This document shows positions 35,752 to 45,093 of a DNA stretch of 64,000 nt, one piece after another (position 1 is the first letter of the stretch; each line of letters starts with the position of its first letter). The notes beneath the pieces are model-generated. The model was not told where the DNA came from, made no database searches, and saw only the letters and a list, made by a program, of their open reading frames with translations. A program made the translations under genes and the position numbers. The stretch comes from Stenotrophomonas rhizophila (GTDB lineage Bacteria; Pseudomonadota; Gammaproteobacteria; Xanthomonadales; Xanthomonadaceae), in the NCBI RefSeq assembly GCF_003751305.1, contig NZ_RJKV01000004.1, positions 124,001-188,000 on the forward strand, in the 5' to 3' direction.

Positions 35752-37092
35752 GTGTTTCAAGATACTTCTGAGGAGAGTGAATGGGAACTCATCGAACAGT
35801 GGGTTGCGCGTAGCGAGAAGCTGTTCCTAAAGAAGCTCTCACGCAATGACACATCGTGGGCAGACGACAGGGGGAAGCACCAAGCCGGCTTCTATATTCC
35901 CCGGACCATCCGTGAATCGGGGTTCTTCCCGACGCTCGCTGTCCGCAATGACAAGCCGCACATCTTCCAAAGCGACTTCCCGACGTTCTGGCCTCAGACT
36001 GGAGAACGGAAGGCCTCGGGCATGCGTCACTACAGCAACAAAGGGTCAGAGACCCATTTCACGGTCATACCGCACGAACTGTTTAGAGGACTGAGCCCGG
36101 CCTCTTGGCTACTGGGCGGAAGGCTCGTGGATCCGGTCACTGATGCGCGCCACTGGTTTGTCGTAATCAACTCCACAAGCCAAGACGCAGAGCTTCTTGA
36201 GACCGCGTTAGATATCAGTGCGGAGTTCCATTTCGACATTTTCGATCCATCGCAACTTCTTACTGCCAGCGCGCTGGACAGGGATGCGTCGGACGAACTT
36301 ATCGCAAGGATCAATGAGGCCATCCTCAATGGCACGCTGGATCGGCTCCTCGCTTCGGTAGGCAACCTACCGCCACCTGCGGCGATTGCGGAGGAGGCGC
36401 GAGCCGCTTACTTCAAGTCGACAGGCACGCGCGGCCTCGACCCGTTTGACATGGTTGCCCCAGGCGATGCCGTGATGCGCATCAGTCGGGACTTTGAGTT
36501 TCAGATTTTCAAGGGTTACGAGCTTCGCCGTCGCGCCGTAGAGATCGTCGCCACGCTGAGAAGTCATGCCGATATGACGTCAGCCGCCGTTCGTGGATTT
36601 CCCGATCTTGACCGAATTTTCTTAAGCGCGAGTCAGCAGCGCAAGAATCGGGCCGGGCGGTCCTTCGAGTACCATTTGGCCGCAATGCTCCAAGCAGGCA
36701 GTGTAAAGTTTGAGGAGCAGGCGATCTTGGGGGGACGGCGACCGGACTTTGTGCTACCGGATAAGGCCGCGATGCTGCCGGGTGCAGAGCGCGGCTACTT
36801 GGAAGCGCTGATTCTCTCGGCCAAGACGACGCTCAGAGAACGATGGAAGCAGATCACTCACGAGCGATTTAACAGTGCAATTTTCTTAGCAACCGTTGAC
36901 GATCGGGTTTCCAAGCAAGCTCTGGACGAGATGCAGACGGCGGACATCGCTCTCGTTGTTCCTGAGTCACTGAAAGCAAGTAAGGAAGCAGCATATAGCG
37001 GCCACTCGAACGTTATCTCATTCAAGGAGTTCTTTGAAACCGAAGTGGCGGAGAAGCGGCCAACTCTCCTCAAGCTCAGACATTTCGTCTAG
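35752..37092 (+). CDS. EcoRII-family type IIE restriction endonuclease
   Basis: 446 residues, slightly longer than EcoRII (404). The N-terminal half (about 10-190, with GFYIPRTIRESGFFPTL and HFTVIPHELF) fits the B3-like effector-binding EcoRII-N domain. The C-terminal domain shows the EcoRII-C signature: RAGRSFEYHL (301-310), RRPDFVLP with Asp332, SAKTTLRERWKQ with Lys358, and LVVPESLK. These give the PD-(D/E)xK-like active site. It probably cuts unmethylated CCWGG and needs two sites. It lies 23 bp after vsr in the same operon; its codons are more AT-rich than core genes. Confidence 0.92.
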   Translation: MFQDTSEESEWELIEQWVARSEKLFLKKLSRNDTSWADDRGKHQAGFYIPRTIRESGFFPTLAVRNDKPHIFQSDFPTFWPQTGERKASGMRHYSNKGSETHFTVIPHELFRGLSPASWLLGGRLVDPVTDARHWFVVINSTSQDAELLETALDISAEFHFDIFDPSQLLTASALDRDASDELIARINEAILNGTLDRLLASVGNLPPPAAIAEEARAAYFKSTGTRGLDPFDMVAPGDAVMRISRDFEFQIFKGYELRRRAVEIVATLRSHADMTSAAVRGFPDLDRIFLSASQQRKNRAGRSFEYHLAAMLQAGSVKFEEQAILGGRRPDFVLPDKAAMLPGAERGYLEALILSAKTTLRERWKQITHERFNSAIFLATVDDRVSKQALDEMQTADIALVVPESLKASKEAAYSGHSNVISFKEFFETEVAEKRPTLLKLRHFV

Positions 37093-37154
37093 CATGCAAT
37101 AAACAAGTCAATCCATTTGTGGACTTGGCTCCTCCACCAATGCTGACGATATTC

Positions 37155-37904
37155 TCATACAATCGTTTTACGTATTGCGCCAACCAAAGATCTAGAGGCG
37201 ATGGCTCGTCCTTGACCATGGTGGAGGAATCTATGACATCTTGGGCAAAGGGCTGCGACATTTGAAAGGACGTCCGGACCGCCATTGCTCAACGGGTCGA
37301 TATGATGAACCTCTAGATACGGCTTGCCATCGTCGCGGATGATGAGTGTCTCTTCGCAGTTTGGCATTTCACATGCGCCGTTAGCTCTCAAAAGCGCAGA
37401 CGCTACAACCCATGGGTTCCGCAGGAAGGTGACCCGTTGAACCACGCACCGCTCCGCCGGCGCTGTAACCTTAGCCCGCGCCGCGACCTGCTTCGGAATT
37501 AGTGGGGCAAATGAACTGATGAATTCTTCGAGGTCCGCTGGACAGTCGCTCATCCTGAATGCATATAGCTCGGCCCCGATACCTCCGATTGCCACGCAGT
37601 CGCCGAGCTTCATCCAAGCACTGATGATCTCACGCCCCATCCTAGGCTCAGGTCTTCTGCTTGCCCGGGTACTTCGGGCAGCCTCATAGTAGGAAGCTTC
37701 AGCAGCGTTCAGCTCTGCATCGAATGCCACCATGATCATGAACGATTCATCGTGCTGTGGGTTCCGACCAGCAGCGGCGAGTACGCGCACTTGGTCCTTC
37801 GTAAGGACGTACGCGCCTCTCGCCACATCGGTTGCAGTAACCACCTTGGCAGCAAGCTCATCAAAAATTGAAAGTTCGCGCAATGCAGCAACGGTAATTG
37901 TCAT
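37155..37904 (-). CDS. HNH endonuclease, convergent with the EcoRII-like gene
   Basis: 249 residues. The N-terminal 150 residues are of unknown fold. The C-terminal HNH domain carries a zinc-ribbon-like ANGACEMPNCE, then LEVHHIDPLSNGG, and LCPRCHRFLHHG with the second Cys pair. The layout resembles McrA-type modification-dependent nucleases. A strict m5C-dependent enzyme would attack DNA marked by the adjacent methyltransferase, so it may target another modification or need specific context. It lies between the RM operon and the YobI-like NTPase gene, consistent with a defence role. Confidence 0.85.
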   Translation of the reverse strand: MTITVAALRELSIFDELAAKVVTATDVARGAYVLTKDQVRVLAAAGRNPQHDESFMIMVAFDAELNAAEASYYEAARSTRASRRPEPRMGREIISAWMKLGDCVAIGGIGAELYAFRMSDCPADLEEFISSFAPLIPKQVAARAKVTAPAERCVVQRVTFLRNPWVVASALLRANGACEMPNCEETLIIRDDGKPYLEVHHIDPLSNGGPDVLSNVAALCPRCHRFLHHGQGRAIASRSLVGAIRKTIV

Positions 37905-38000
37905 GGACTCTCGATAGCTAGAGCAGCTTAGCAGCCGTGAATATTGCGGGATTCAGATCGTGATTGCGGGCCGACGTACGCGATCCGCACTGGAACACCT

Positions 38001-41000
38001 TCAGAACTTGGCGGTCGCCTTCAAAACCACCTGGCTACCTCCACTCGAAACCTTCCTAATTAAGCCACGTGCGTGCAGAGCATGTGCCAGCGCCTTTTCT
38101 GAGTCTCCGTTCGTGATGCGCAGAGCCTCACCATGTTGAAGCGGCACGAAGAAACCCCCGCTAGCTACAAGCAAAGCTGCCTTCACCTTCGTCCATTGCG
38201 CGAGCGGGACTAACACGGCGATCAATGCCGCGGATGATTCCACATCCGCTACGGACAGAAGGGAACCTCCCACAAGGACGGCGAGGACATCTGCGGCAGA
38301 GGAAGGATCTGCCACCGCCAATTCCTGAAGAATCCAACAAGCTCGCTTAGCACTCTCAGCACTCCAATCGTCGACTCGAGTGAAGCATGTGCTGACGAAC
38401 GACTTCTGGTCTGAAAGACCCGGGATCTCAAGCGCGGCGCGCACTGCAAGATCTGCAGCAATTTTTCTTTCCGATTGACCGAATCCGGGATCATTCGCGC
38501 AAGACGCTAGGTAGTTTACGGCCACACCATAGTCAACTTCAGCGATCTTATCCAAAAGCCAATTCATCCACTGACCATAGAATGCCTCAGCCAGCGCCTG
38601 CACCGTCCTATCTGAGATCTCAGGATCAAAGCCAGTCGACGCAAGGCCAAACGCCCCAGACTCGCTCAAGAAGAGCGCCATTCTTGTCATATCATCCTCG
38701 GGCAGCTTCAGCATACTGGCCAGCATGAAATCGACATCTTCCTCGTCGAGGTCACCAAGGGACTCTACGTCAGACGAAAGGGAGCTGAGATAGTCATCGG
38801 AGTCGAGCACTGCCGTCCAGACAGCCCCAAGCTCTTCAATGGATGCGTCAGCGACCAGCTTTGAAATGTTGCTCCACGTCGCCTTGATGTTTAACGCCTT
38901 CGCGGATGGCACCCAGAGACTGTTATCCAAACTGTCTATTGAAGTCATCGTAAAGCGAAGCCGCTCGACTGTTCGAACCCTGAGTGCCTCGTCGTCGACA
39001 GCGCTGAGTGCCCACATCACATCAGCCTCGCTTTCAATGATCTCTCCCTCCTGCTCAAACAAGGCACGCAGTAGAGATGCGGGGGCGCCCATCAGCCAGT
39101 CTTTCAAGGCACCTGTAGCAGCTTTTAGGCTCCCAATGGAGAATTTTCCTTCCACCGAGCCGATCTCAGATCGCTTGTGAGCGGTAAGAGCTACCAAGTT
39201 GTTAAGGTTTAGTCGCGGAATATCAAGTCTCAGCAGTGTTTCGACGGCCATGGGCGTTGGCTGCCCCTGCAGCCGATCTATCCGTGCACCATTATCAATC
39301 ACCCAAGATCTAGCCACGCTCTCGTCGATGACCGCGGCCGCAAATGCATCTCCATCCGAAATATTCTCCACTAGTTCCGAGAGTTTCATCGACAACTCAT
39401 CACCAATGTTTCGCTTGTCGGAGCCTGAACCTGAGAGAATGAGACCAATGATCATCTCGCGCCAAGGACTTTCTCCGCACAGGAAACCATCCTGCAGCGC
39501 ACCGAGCAGTGTTGCTGGCTGCTGGCCAAGTAGAAATTCGACCTGCTCGCCCACCGTACCACCCGAGATGCCATCAAGCAGGATATGGGAAGCACGATCT
39601 GGGTGAAGATCAGCCTCACGATATACTGCGGTGAGCTTTTCGCTGATAGCGTCCGCAGGAGAAACCTGTTCTGAAAAAAGATACTGCACAAGCGCAGAGA
39701 TCATGCCCTTTCCGCCACCGAGATCACCGATGTTTAGTCGCTTAAGTACCTCGCGAGGTTCGTCCACCCTCGTGTCGACCGGCACCAGCTCGCCGGACTT
39801 AACTCGCAGTATTACGGATTTATCGGAAAGCGATACGGACCCGGCGTAGAAGTGGCCGGAATAGTCGAAGTAATCCTCTCCCAAGAATCCATTTGCAATG
39901 AAGTAGCCGACAGGCCCAAGTGAGAGCCTGTTAGCTTTCGCTGCTACGTGGCTGACAAATTCCGAGTCAATGATAGCTTGCGAAAGTGCTGCATAGCGCC
40001 CAGCCGCCAGTTTTTGGCGCATGACGGAAAGCTGTTGCAAAGCCCCATTGGAAATCCCTCGTGCCGCAGCCAGCCGCGCACCTATTGAGCCGCTTCCTTG
40101 CCCCGTAAGCTCGTGAAACTCGACGGAATAGTTCGACAGCCGATAGTGGAGCTCAAAATAATCGCTTTGGTGGGTTTGACTTCCAACCAAGTCATTTGCA
40201 ACAAACTCGGAAAAGCTCATCCTGACGCCTGACGGCGGCGTTATGGCCTCCAATGGCTCGGATGGATAGCGATCTGAAGCAGCCATCCAAAGCAGGGCGC
40301 GAAGCTCGCGCTCAGAGTTCGCTAACGCGAACGCATTGCCCGAGACCTTTGCCTCGAGCTCTGCGATTGAGCCCCTCAAAAATCCAACTCGTTCCTCACT
40401 CCATTCTGCGTAGCCACCTATCAGGCCGTGTATTTCCCCTCGTCCCTTCAGGAGATCTGCATACTCGCGCGGAAAGAGACACTTTGTTACGACCGCAGAG
40501 AATATCTTATTGACATTCAACTTTTGCTGTTGACTTACGACATCACGGAAAAGGTCATACTCGTTTAGTATATTGACGAGTTGACGCATATCGTCAACGT
40601 AATATGAAACCGCCTCCACCAGATCGGCACTTGGCTTGTCGGATTCCGCCCACCCCCTTTCCGACATCATGTCCAACATCTTCTGCTTTGAGTTGTCAGT
40701 ATTTATGACTGATATGATCGGAATTACATAATCAAAGAACTTTACACGATCTGCAGCAGAGAACACGTCATCTCGAATCATGTAGACGAAATGAATGGGC
40801 CGCCGAATACTTGGAGATGAGTTCAATATGAAGTTGATCTCCCGCAGCCTTGTGAAAGGGCTTGAATCTCGAAAGCGATCCAAGTCCTCAATCAGGACCA
40901 CATCTTTTTTGTTCCGCTCGAAGAGATATACGATCTCATCCAGTTGTTTGTGCAGCACTGAGGCAACATTGGAGTGTGCCAAGGTGACGCCTTTGACGGT

Positions 41001-41825
41001 AATCCCCTGCAGACGGAATCCGAGGACAGAAGATAGGATGCGCTGCGCGGTTAAGCCCGCGGCGAAAATCAGCACCAGTATGCACAACGTGGGTTCAGCG
41101 TCCGAGAATTGTGCAATTGGGAAGGTCTTTGCCACACCGGCGAGGCAAGCTGGTAGACCGAAGACTCGAATGAGTGCTACACCTACCGCAACGCCGAATA
41201 CCGCGTACAGCGCAGCAACGCCAGCGTGGACGTGATTGATTCGTTTCAGCCTCGTCTGCGGGATGCTACGGTCCTTAACCGAGTAAAGGAGCTGCTGGAC
41301 AATCGATGCTTCGATCCGCTCTATTGGCTCGACAGCAGTATCGATTTCGGCGCTCTCAGCCTTGTTTAGTTCCTGATTGACACTCGACGGGTAGGTTTTT
41401 TCGCCGGCCCCCTGCGTGAAAGTCGCGAGCGAAACGAAGCAGAAGTTATACTCTGGATGATCAGCGGCAAACGATTGAATAAAGCTGCTTTTGCCGGCGC
41501 CATAGCTGCCGGTCACAGCAATATTGCGCACTTTTGGCAGTCTAAGTGCCCGCTGCAGCTCGGCCCTGTAACGATCGTAGCTGCGTCCATTCAATCTTGC
41601 CGGTGTGAGTGGATCAAACGATCCCACCTCAGCATCGGCGTCGAATCGAAGTAGTCGCCTCACCGCTTGCCGGAACGCAACCACTCTTCTGGGCACACGC
41701 GCTAGAAATGGGGCCTCGGCGGGTTGCGTCCCTAAAGATTTCATTCCTGCTATCCACGCCCGATAAAGTTGCTGCATGCGGGAGAGGCTGCCTGAGGTTT
41801 CACTCTTGAACTTAGCTGTTGCCAT
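38001..41825 (-). CDS. YobI/KAP-like membrane P-loop NTPase, 1274 residues
   Basis: Residues 70-120 hold the YobI-like opening: DPLTPARLNG, KVRNIAVTGSYGAGKSSF (Walker A 106-113). Two TM helices (about 201-222 and 247-265) are inserted between Walker A and Walker B (VVLIEDLDRF, 309-318), the arrangement of KAP NTPases. IPQTRLKRI precedes TM1, as in YobI proteins. The remaining 800 residues are helical and unrecognised. KAP relatives include PifA, a phage-exclusion protein. With an EcoRII-like RM system and an HNH nuclease next door, a membrane-bound phage-sensing role is a reasonable guess. The gene is clearly AT-richer than aceE beside it. Confidence 0.85.
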   Translation of the reverse strand: MATAKFKSETSGSLSRMQQLYRAWIAGMKSLGTQPAEAPFLARVPRRVVAFRQAVRRLLRFDADAEVGSFDPLTPARLNGRSYDRYRAELQRALRLPKVRNIAVTGSYGAGKSSFIQSFAADHPEYNFCFVSLATFTQGAGEKTYPSSVNQELNKAESAEIDTAVEPIERIEASIVQQLLYSVKDRSIPQTRLKRINHVHAGVAALYAVFGVAVGVALIRVFGLPACLAGVAKTFPIAQFSDAEPTLCILVLIFAAGLTAQRILSSVLGFRLQGITVKGVTLAHSNVASVLHKQLDEIVYLFERNKKDVVLIEDLDRFRDSSPFTRLREINFILNSSPSIRRPIHFVYMIRDDVFSAADRVKFFDYVIPIISVINTDNSKQKMLDMMSERGWAESDKPSADLVEAVSYYVDDMRQLVNILNEYDLFRDVVSQQQKLNVNKIFSAVVTKCLFPREYADLLKGRGEIHGLIGGYAEWSEERVGFLRGSIAELEAKVSGNAFALANSERELRALLWMAASDRYPSEPLEAITPPSGVRMSFSEFVANDLVGSQTHQSDYFELHYRLSNYSVEFHELTGQGSGSIGARLAAARGISNGALQQLSVMRQKLAAGRYAALSQAIIDSEFVSHVAAKANRLSLGPVGYFIANGFLGEDYFDYSGHFYAGSVSLSDKSVILRVKSGELVPVDTRVDEPREVLKRLNIGDLGGGKGMISALVQYLFSEQVSPADAISEKLTAVYREADLHPDRASHILLDGISGGTVGEQVEFLLGQQPATLLGALQDGFLCGESPWREMIIGLILSGSGSDKRNIGDELSMKLSELVENISDGDAFAAAVIDESVARSWVIDNGARIDRLQGQPTPMAVETLLRLDIPRLNLNNLVALTAHKRSEIGSVEGKFSIGSLKAATGALKDWLMGAPASLLRALFEQEGEIIESEADVMWALSAVDDEALRVRTVERLRFTMTSIDSLDNSLWVPSAKALNIKATWSNISKLVADASIEELGAVWTAVLDSDDYLSSLSSDVESLGDLDEEDVDFMLASMLKLPEDDMTRMALFLSESGAFGLASTGFDPEISDRTVQALAEAFYGQWMNWLLDKIAEVDYGVAVNYLASCANDPGFGQSERKIAADLAVRAALEIPGLSDQKSFVSTCFTRVDDWSAESAKRACWILQELAVADPSSAADVLAVLVGGSLLSVADVESSAALIAVLVPLAQWTKVKAALLVASGGFFVPLQHGEALRITNGDSEKALAHALHARGLIRKVSSGGSQVVLKATAKF

Positions 41826-41876
41826 CCCTAGAAGCTCCGTTTCTTAGAGGTCGTCAGCTTGTTGACTTTACGCATA

Positions 41877-41914
41877 AAGTAAAGGGAAGGCATTTCCGCC
41901 CTCCCTCTACTTCA
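41877..41914 (-). terminator. Possible terminator downstream of aceE
   Basis: Imperfect inverted repeat (AAGTA...AGGG and CCCT...TACTT around GGC/GCC) followed on the minus strand by a T-rich run. It would separate aceE from the YobI-like gene. Confidence 0.35.
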
Positions 41915-41936
41915 ACAAGCAAGATTTCCTTACGAA

Positions 41937-44624
41937 TCAAACCCCGACAGGATTAGCCTTCTCAGGATCAATCTTGTACTGCTTGATAGCCCGAGCCACA
42001 TCCTTACCCGTCATCTTCCCTTCCTTCGCCAGCGCCGCAATCGCGGCATGCGCGATGTAGTACCGGTCAACCTCGAAGAAGCGACGCAGGTTCGCACGGG
42101 TATCCGAGCGACCAAAGCCATCCGTACCCAGCACCGTGTACGACATCGGCACGAACGCACGGATCTGGTCCGCATACGCACGCACATAGTCGGTCGCGGC
42201 GATCGCCGGGCCCTGGCGGCCTTCCAGCAGCTCGGTCACATACGCCTTGCGCGGTTCGGCTTCCGGGTGGAAGCGGTTGTAGCGCTCGGCATCGAAACCA
42301 TCGCGGCGCAGTTCATTGATGCTCGGGCAGCTCCAGATATCGGCGGTCACGCCGAAGTCCTTGTCCAGCAGCTCGGCGGCAGCAATGGCTTCACGCAGGA
42401 TCGTGCCCGAACCCAGCAGCTGCACGCGCAGCTCGCCCTTCTTCGGCTTGCCGGCGTCGGTGAGCAGGTACATGCCCTTGACGATGCCTTCGGCCGCGCC
42501 TTCCGGCATTTCCGGGTGGGTGTAGTTTTCGTTCATCAGGGTGATGTAGTAGTACTCATCAATCTGATCTTCCATCATGGCCTTGGTGCCGTGCTGCAGG
42601 ATCACCGTCACTTCGAAGCCGAAGGTCGGGTCATAGCTGCGCACGTTCGGGATGCCACCGGCGACGATATGGCTGAAGCCATCTTCGTGCTGCAGGCCTT
42701 CACCGTTCAGCGTGGTGCGGCCGGCGGTGCCGCCGAGCAGGAAGCCACGGGTACGCATGTCCGCGGCCTGCCAGGCGATGTCGCCCACGCGCTGGAAGCC
42801 GAACATCGAGTAGTAGATGTAGAACGGCAGCATCGGCACGTTGCTGACCGAGTAGCTGGTACCAGCGGCCATCCAGGAGCTGATCGCACCCGGCTCGCTG
42901 ATGCCCTGCTGCAGCACCTGGCCGCTCTGGTCTTCGCGGTAGAACATCAGCTGGTCCGCATCGACCGGCTTGTACTTCTGGCCGAACGGGGCGTAGATGC
43001 CGATCTGGCGGAACAGGCCTTCCATGCCGAAGGTACGGGCTTCGTCGGCCACGATCGGCACGATGTGCGGGCCCAGTTCCTTGTCGCGCAGGGTGATGTT
43101 CAGGCTCTGCACGAAGGCCATGGTGGTGGAGTAGCTGCGCTCGCCACTGCTCTTGAGCAGGCGCTCGTAGCTTTCCAGCTTCGGTGCGTTGAAGCTCTTG
43201 GTCGCCTTGCGGCGGCGCTGCGGCAGGTAGCCACCCAAGGCGGCACGGCGTTCCTGCAGGTATTTCACTTCCGGCGAATCCGGGCCCGGGTGGTAGAACG
43301 GCACCTGGCCATCGGCCAGCTGTGCGTCGGTCACCGGGATGTTGAAGCGGTCGCGGAAATGGCGGACGGCATCGTCGTCCAGCTTCTTGGTCTGGTGGGT
43401 CGGGTTCAGTGCTTCACCCGCGCTGCCCATGCCATAGCCCTTCACCGTCTTGGCCAGGATCACGGTCGGCATGCCCTTGGTGTTCACGGCCTGGTGGTAG
43501 GCGGCATAGACCTTGTGCGGATCGTGGCCACCGCGGTTGAGGCGCCAGATATCGTCGTCGGACAGGCCGGCGACCATCGCAGCGGTTTCCGGGTATTTGC
43601 CGAAGAAATGCTCGCGGGTATACGCGCCACCGAAGGCCTTGCAGTTCTGGTATTCGCCGTCGACGGTTTCCATCATCAGCTTGCGCAGGACGCCGTTGGT
43701 GTCCTTGGCCAGCAGGGCATCCCAGTAACCGCCCCACAGCAGCTTGATGACATTCCAGCCGCCGCCACGGAAGACACCTTCCAGTTCCTGGATGATCTTG
43801 CCGTTGCCACGCACCGGGCCGTCGAGGCGCTGCAGGTTGCAGTTGACCACGAAGATCAGGTTGTCCAGGCCTTCGCGGCCGGCCAGCGCGATCGCGCCGA
43901 GGGTTTCCGGCTCATCGCTCTCGCCGTCGCCGATGAAGCACCACACCTTGCGGTCGGACTTCTCGATCAGGCCACGGTTTTCCAGGTAACGCAGGAACTG
44001 CGCCTGGTAGATCGCGGCGAGCGGGCCCAGGCCCATCGACACGGTCGGGGTCTGCCAGTAATCGGGCATCAGCCACGGATGCGGGTAGCTGGAGAGGCCA
44101 CCGCCGTCCACTTCCATGCGGAACTTGTCCAGCTGGGCTTCGTCGATGCGGCCTTCCAGGAAGGAACGCGCATAGATGCCCGGGGCGCTGTGGCCCTGGA
44201 TGAAGAGCAGGTCGCCCGGGTGGTCTTCGCTCGGGGCGCGCCAGAAGTGGTTGAAGCCCACGTCATACAGCGTGGCGCCAGAGGCGAAGGAGGCGATGTG
44301 GCCGCCCAGGTCGCCCGGCTTGCGGTTGGCGCGCACGACGGTCGCCATCGCGTTCCAGCGGATGATGGAACGAATGCGCCATTCCAGTTCGGCGTTGCCC
44401 GGGCTCTTGGCCTCCAGGGTCGGCGCGATGGTGTTCACGTACTCGGTGGTGGGAGAGAACGGCAGGTAAGCACCCGAACGACGGGTCAGTTCCACCATGC
44501 CTTCCAACAGCTGATGCGCGCGCTCGGGGCCCTCGACATCAATAACGGCCTTCAGCGACTCGATCCATTCCTGGGTTTCCACAGGATTCGGGTCGTTGTT
44601 CAGCACCTCGTTCAACCAGTTCAT
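41937..44624 (-). CDS. aceE: Pyruvate dehydrogenase E1 component, homodimeric type
   Basis: 895 residues, the usual AceE length. The thiamine diphosphate motif is GDGESDEPE...NCNLQRLDGPV, and the N-terminus MNWLNEVLNNDPNPVETQEW is characteristic. E1 decarboxylates pyruvate and passes acetyl groups to the lipoyl domain of E2. GGGAG precedes the start at 44624; an upstream in-frame ATG at 44648 lacks a ribosome site. No E2 or E3 gene follows; the accessory NTPase gene lies downstream instead, so the island may have inserted at the 3' side of aceE. Confidence 0.97.
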   Translation of the reverse strand: MNWLNEVLNNDPNPVETQEWIESLKAVIDVEGPERAHQLLEGMVELTRRSGAYLPFSPTTEYVNTIAPTLEAKSPGNAELEWRIRSIIRWNAMATVVRANRKPGDLGGHIASFASGATLYDVGFNHFWRAPSEDHPGDLLFIQGHSAPGIYARSFLEGRIDEAQLDKFRMEVDGGGLSSYPHPWLMPDYWQTPTVSMGLGPLAAIYQAQFLRYLENRGLIEKSDRKVWCFIGDGESDEPETLGAIALAGREGLDNLIFVVNCNLQRLDGPVRGNGKIIQELEGVFRGGGWNVIKLLWGGYWDALLAKDTNGVLRKLMMETVDGEYQNCKAFGGAYTREHFFGKYPETAAMVAGLSDDDIWRLNRGGHDPHKVYAAYHQAVNTKGMPTVILAKTVKGYGMGSAGEALNPTHQTKKLDDDAVRHFRDRFNIPVTDAQLADGQVPFYHPGPDSPEVKYLQERRAALGGYLPQRRRKATKSFNAPKLESYERLLKSSGERSYSTTMAFVQSLNITLRDKELGPHIVPIVADEARTFGMEGLFRQIGIYAPFGQKYKPVDADQLMFYREDQSGQVLQQGISEPGAISSWMAAGTSYSVSNVPMLPFYIYYSMFGFQRVGDIAWQAADMRTRGFLLGGTAGRTTLNGEGLQHEDGFSHIVAGGIPNVRSYDPTFGFEVTVILQHGTKAMMEDQIDEYYYITLMNENYTHPEMPEGAAEGIVKGMYLLTDAGKPKKGELRVQLLGSGTILREAIAAAELLDKDFGVTADIWSCPSINELRRDGFDAERYNRFHPEAEPRKAYVTELLEGRQGPAIAATDYVRAYADQIRAFVPMSYTVLGTDGFGRSDTRANLRRFFEVDRYYIAHAAIAALAKEGKMTGKDVARAIKQYKIDPEKANPVGV

Positions 44625-45056
44625 TTGCGCTCCCATGACCGCACGCACGCGCGCGACTGTTTTAGATTTCTAGCCGCAAAGTGTAGCGCACCAAGGGGTT
44701 TGCTTACTTCGCTACGGTTGCGTATGGAACCATCGGGGCGTGTCCGGAAGGACAGCAGGCGACAGCGCGAGGGCCGCGCCGGAAGGTTCCACGCTGCATT
44801 TCAGCCTGCCCGGCGGCGATGACACCGGCGCGTCAGCAGGACACCGATGGACAGCGCAGGCACTGCGGCGCGGGCGATTGGCGCGGTTCGTGCGCGAAGC
44901 GATGGCGTTGGAGCGCCCATCGGCGTGGATCATCGGTGCCGTTGGGAGTCGGCAACCTTGTGCAGTGTTCCACCACAAGCACGCACCGTCACAGCAGGAA
45001 TTGACCTGAACGCATTCCTGCCATGCGTGCGCGAGCGCTGGTCGAAACGGAGTTTT
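44625..45056. other. Intergenic stretch holding the aceE promoter
   Basis: Several short frames exist on both strands (for example 44740-45009 plus), but none has a convincing ribosome site or motif. Expected content: the aceE promoter and, at its right end, the padR control region. Confidence 0.4.
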
Positions 45057-45066
45057 CGATATATCG
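45057..45066. promoter_or_regulatory. PadR operator copy 1
   Basis: CGATATATCG palindrome. Its centre is exactly 25 bp from that of the second copy. Confidence 0.6.
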
Positions 45067-45079
45067 TTCCGCCACTGCA

Positions 45080-45093
45080 TTCGATATATCGAA
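45080..45093. promoter_or_regulatory. PadR operator copy 2, abutting the start codon
   Basis: Perfect TTCGATATATCGAA palindrome ending at the base before the padR ATG. There is no room for a Shine-Dalgarno, so the transcript may be leaderless. The twin sites suggest autoregulation. Confidence 0.65.

Noticed and set aside
42048..44822. 924-codon open frame opposite aceE
   Set aside because: GC-rich codon bias leaves long open frames on the opposite strand; the protein has no motif and aceE is certain.
44740..45009. 89-codon plus-strand frame upstream of padR
   Set aside because: GTG start without a convincing ribosome site, and no recognisable motif.
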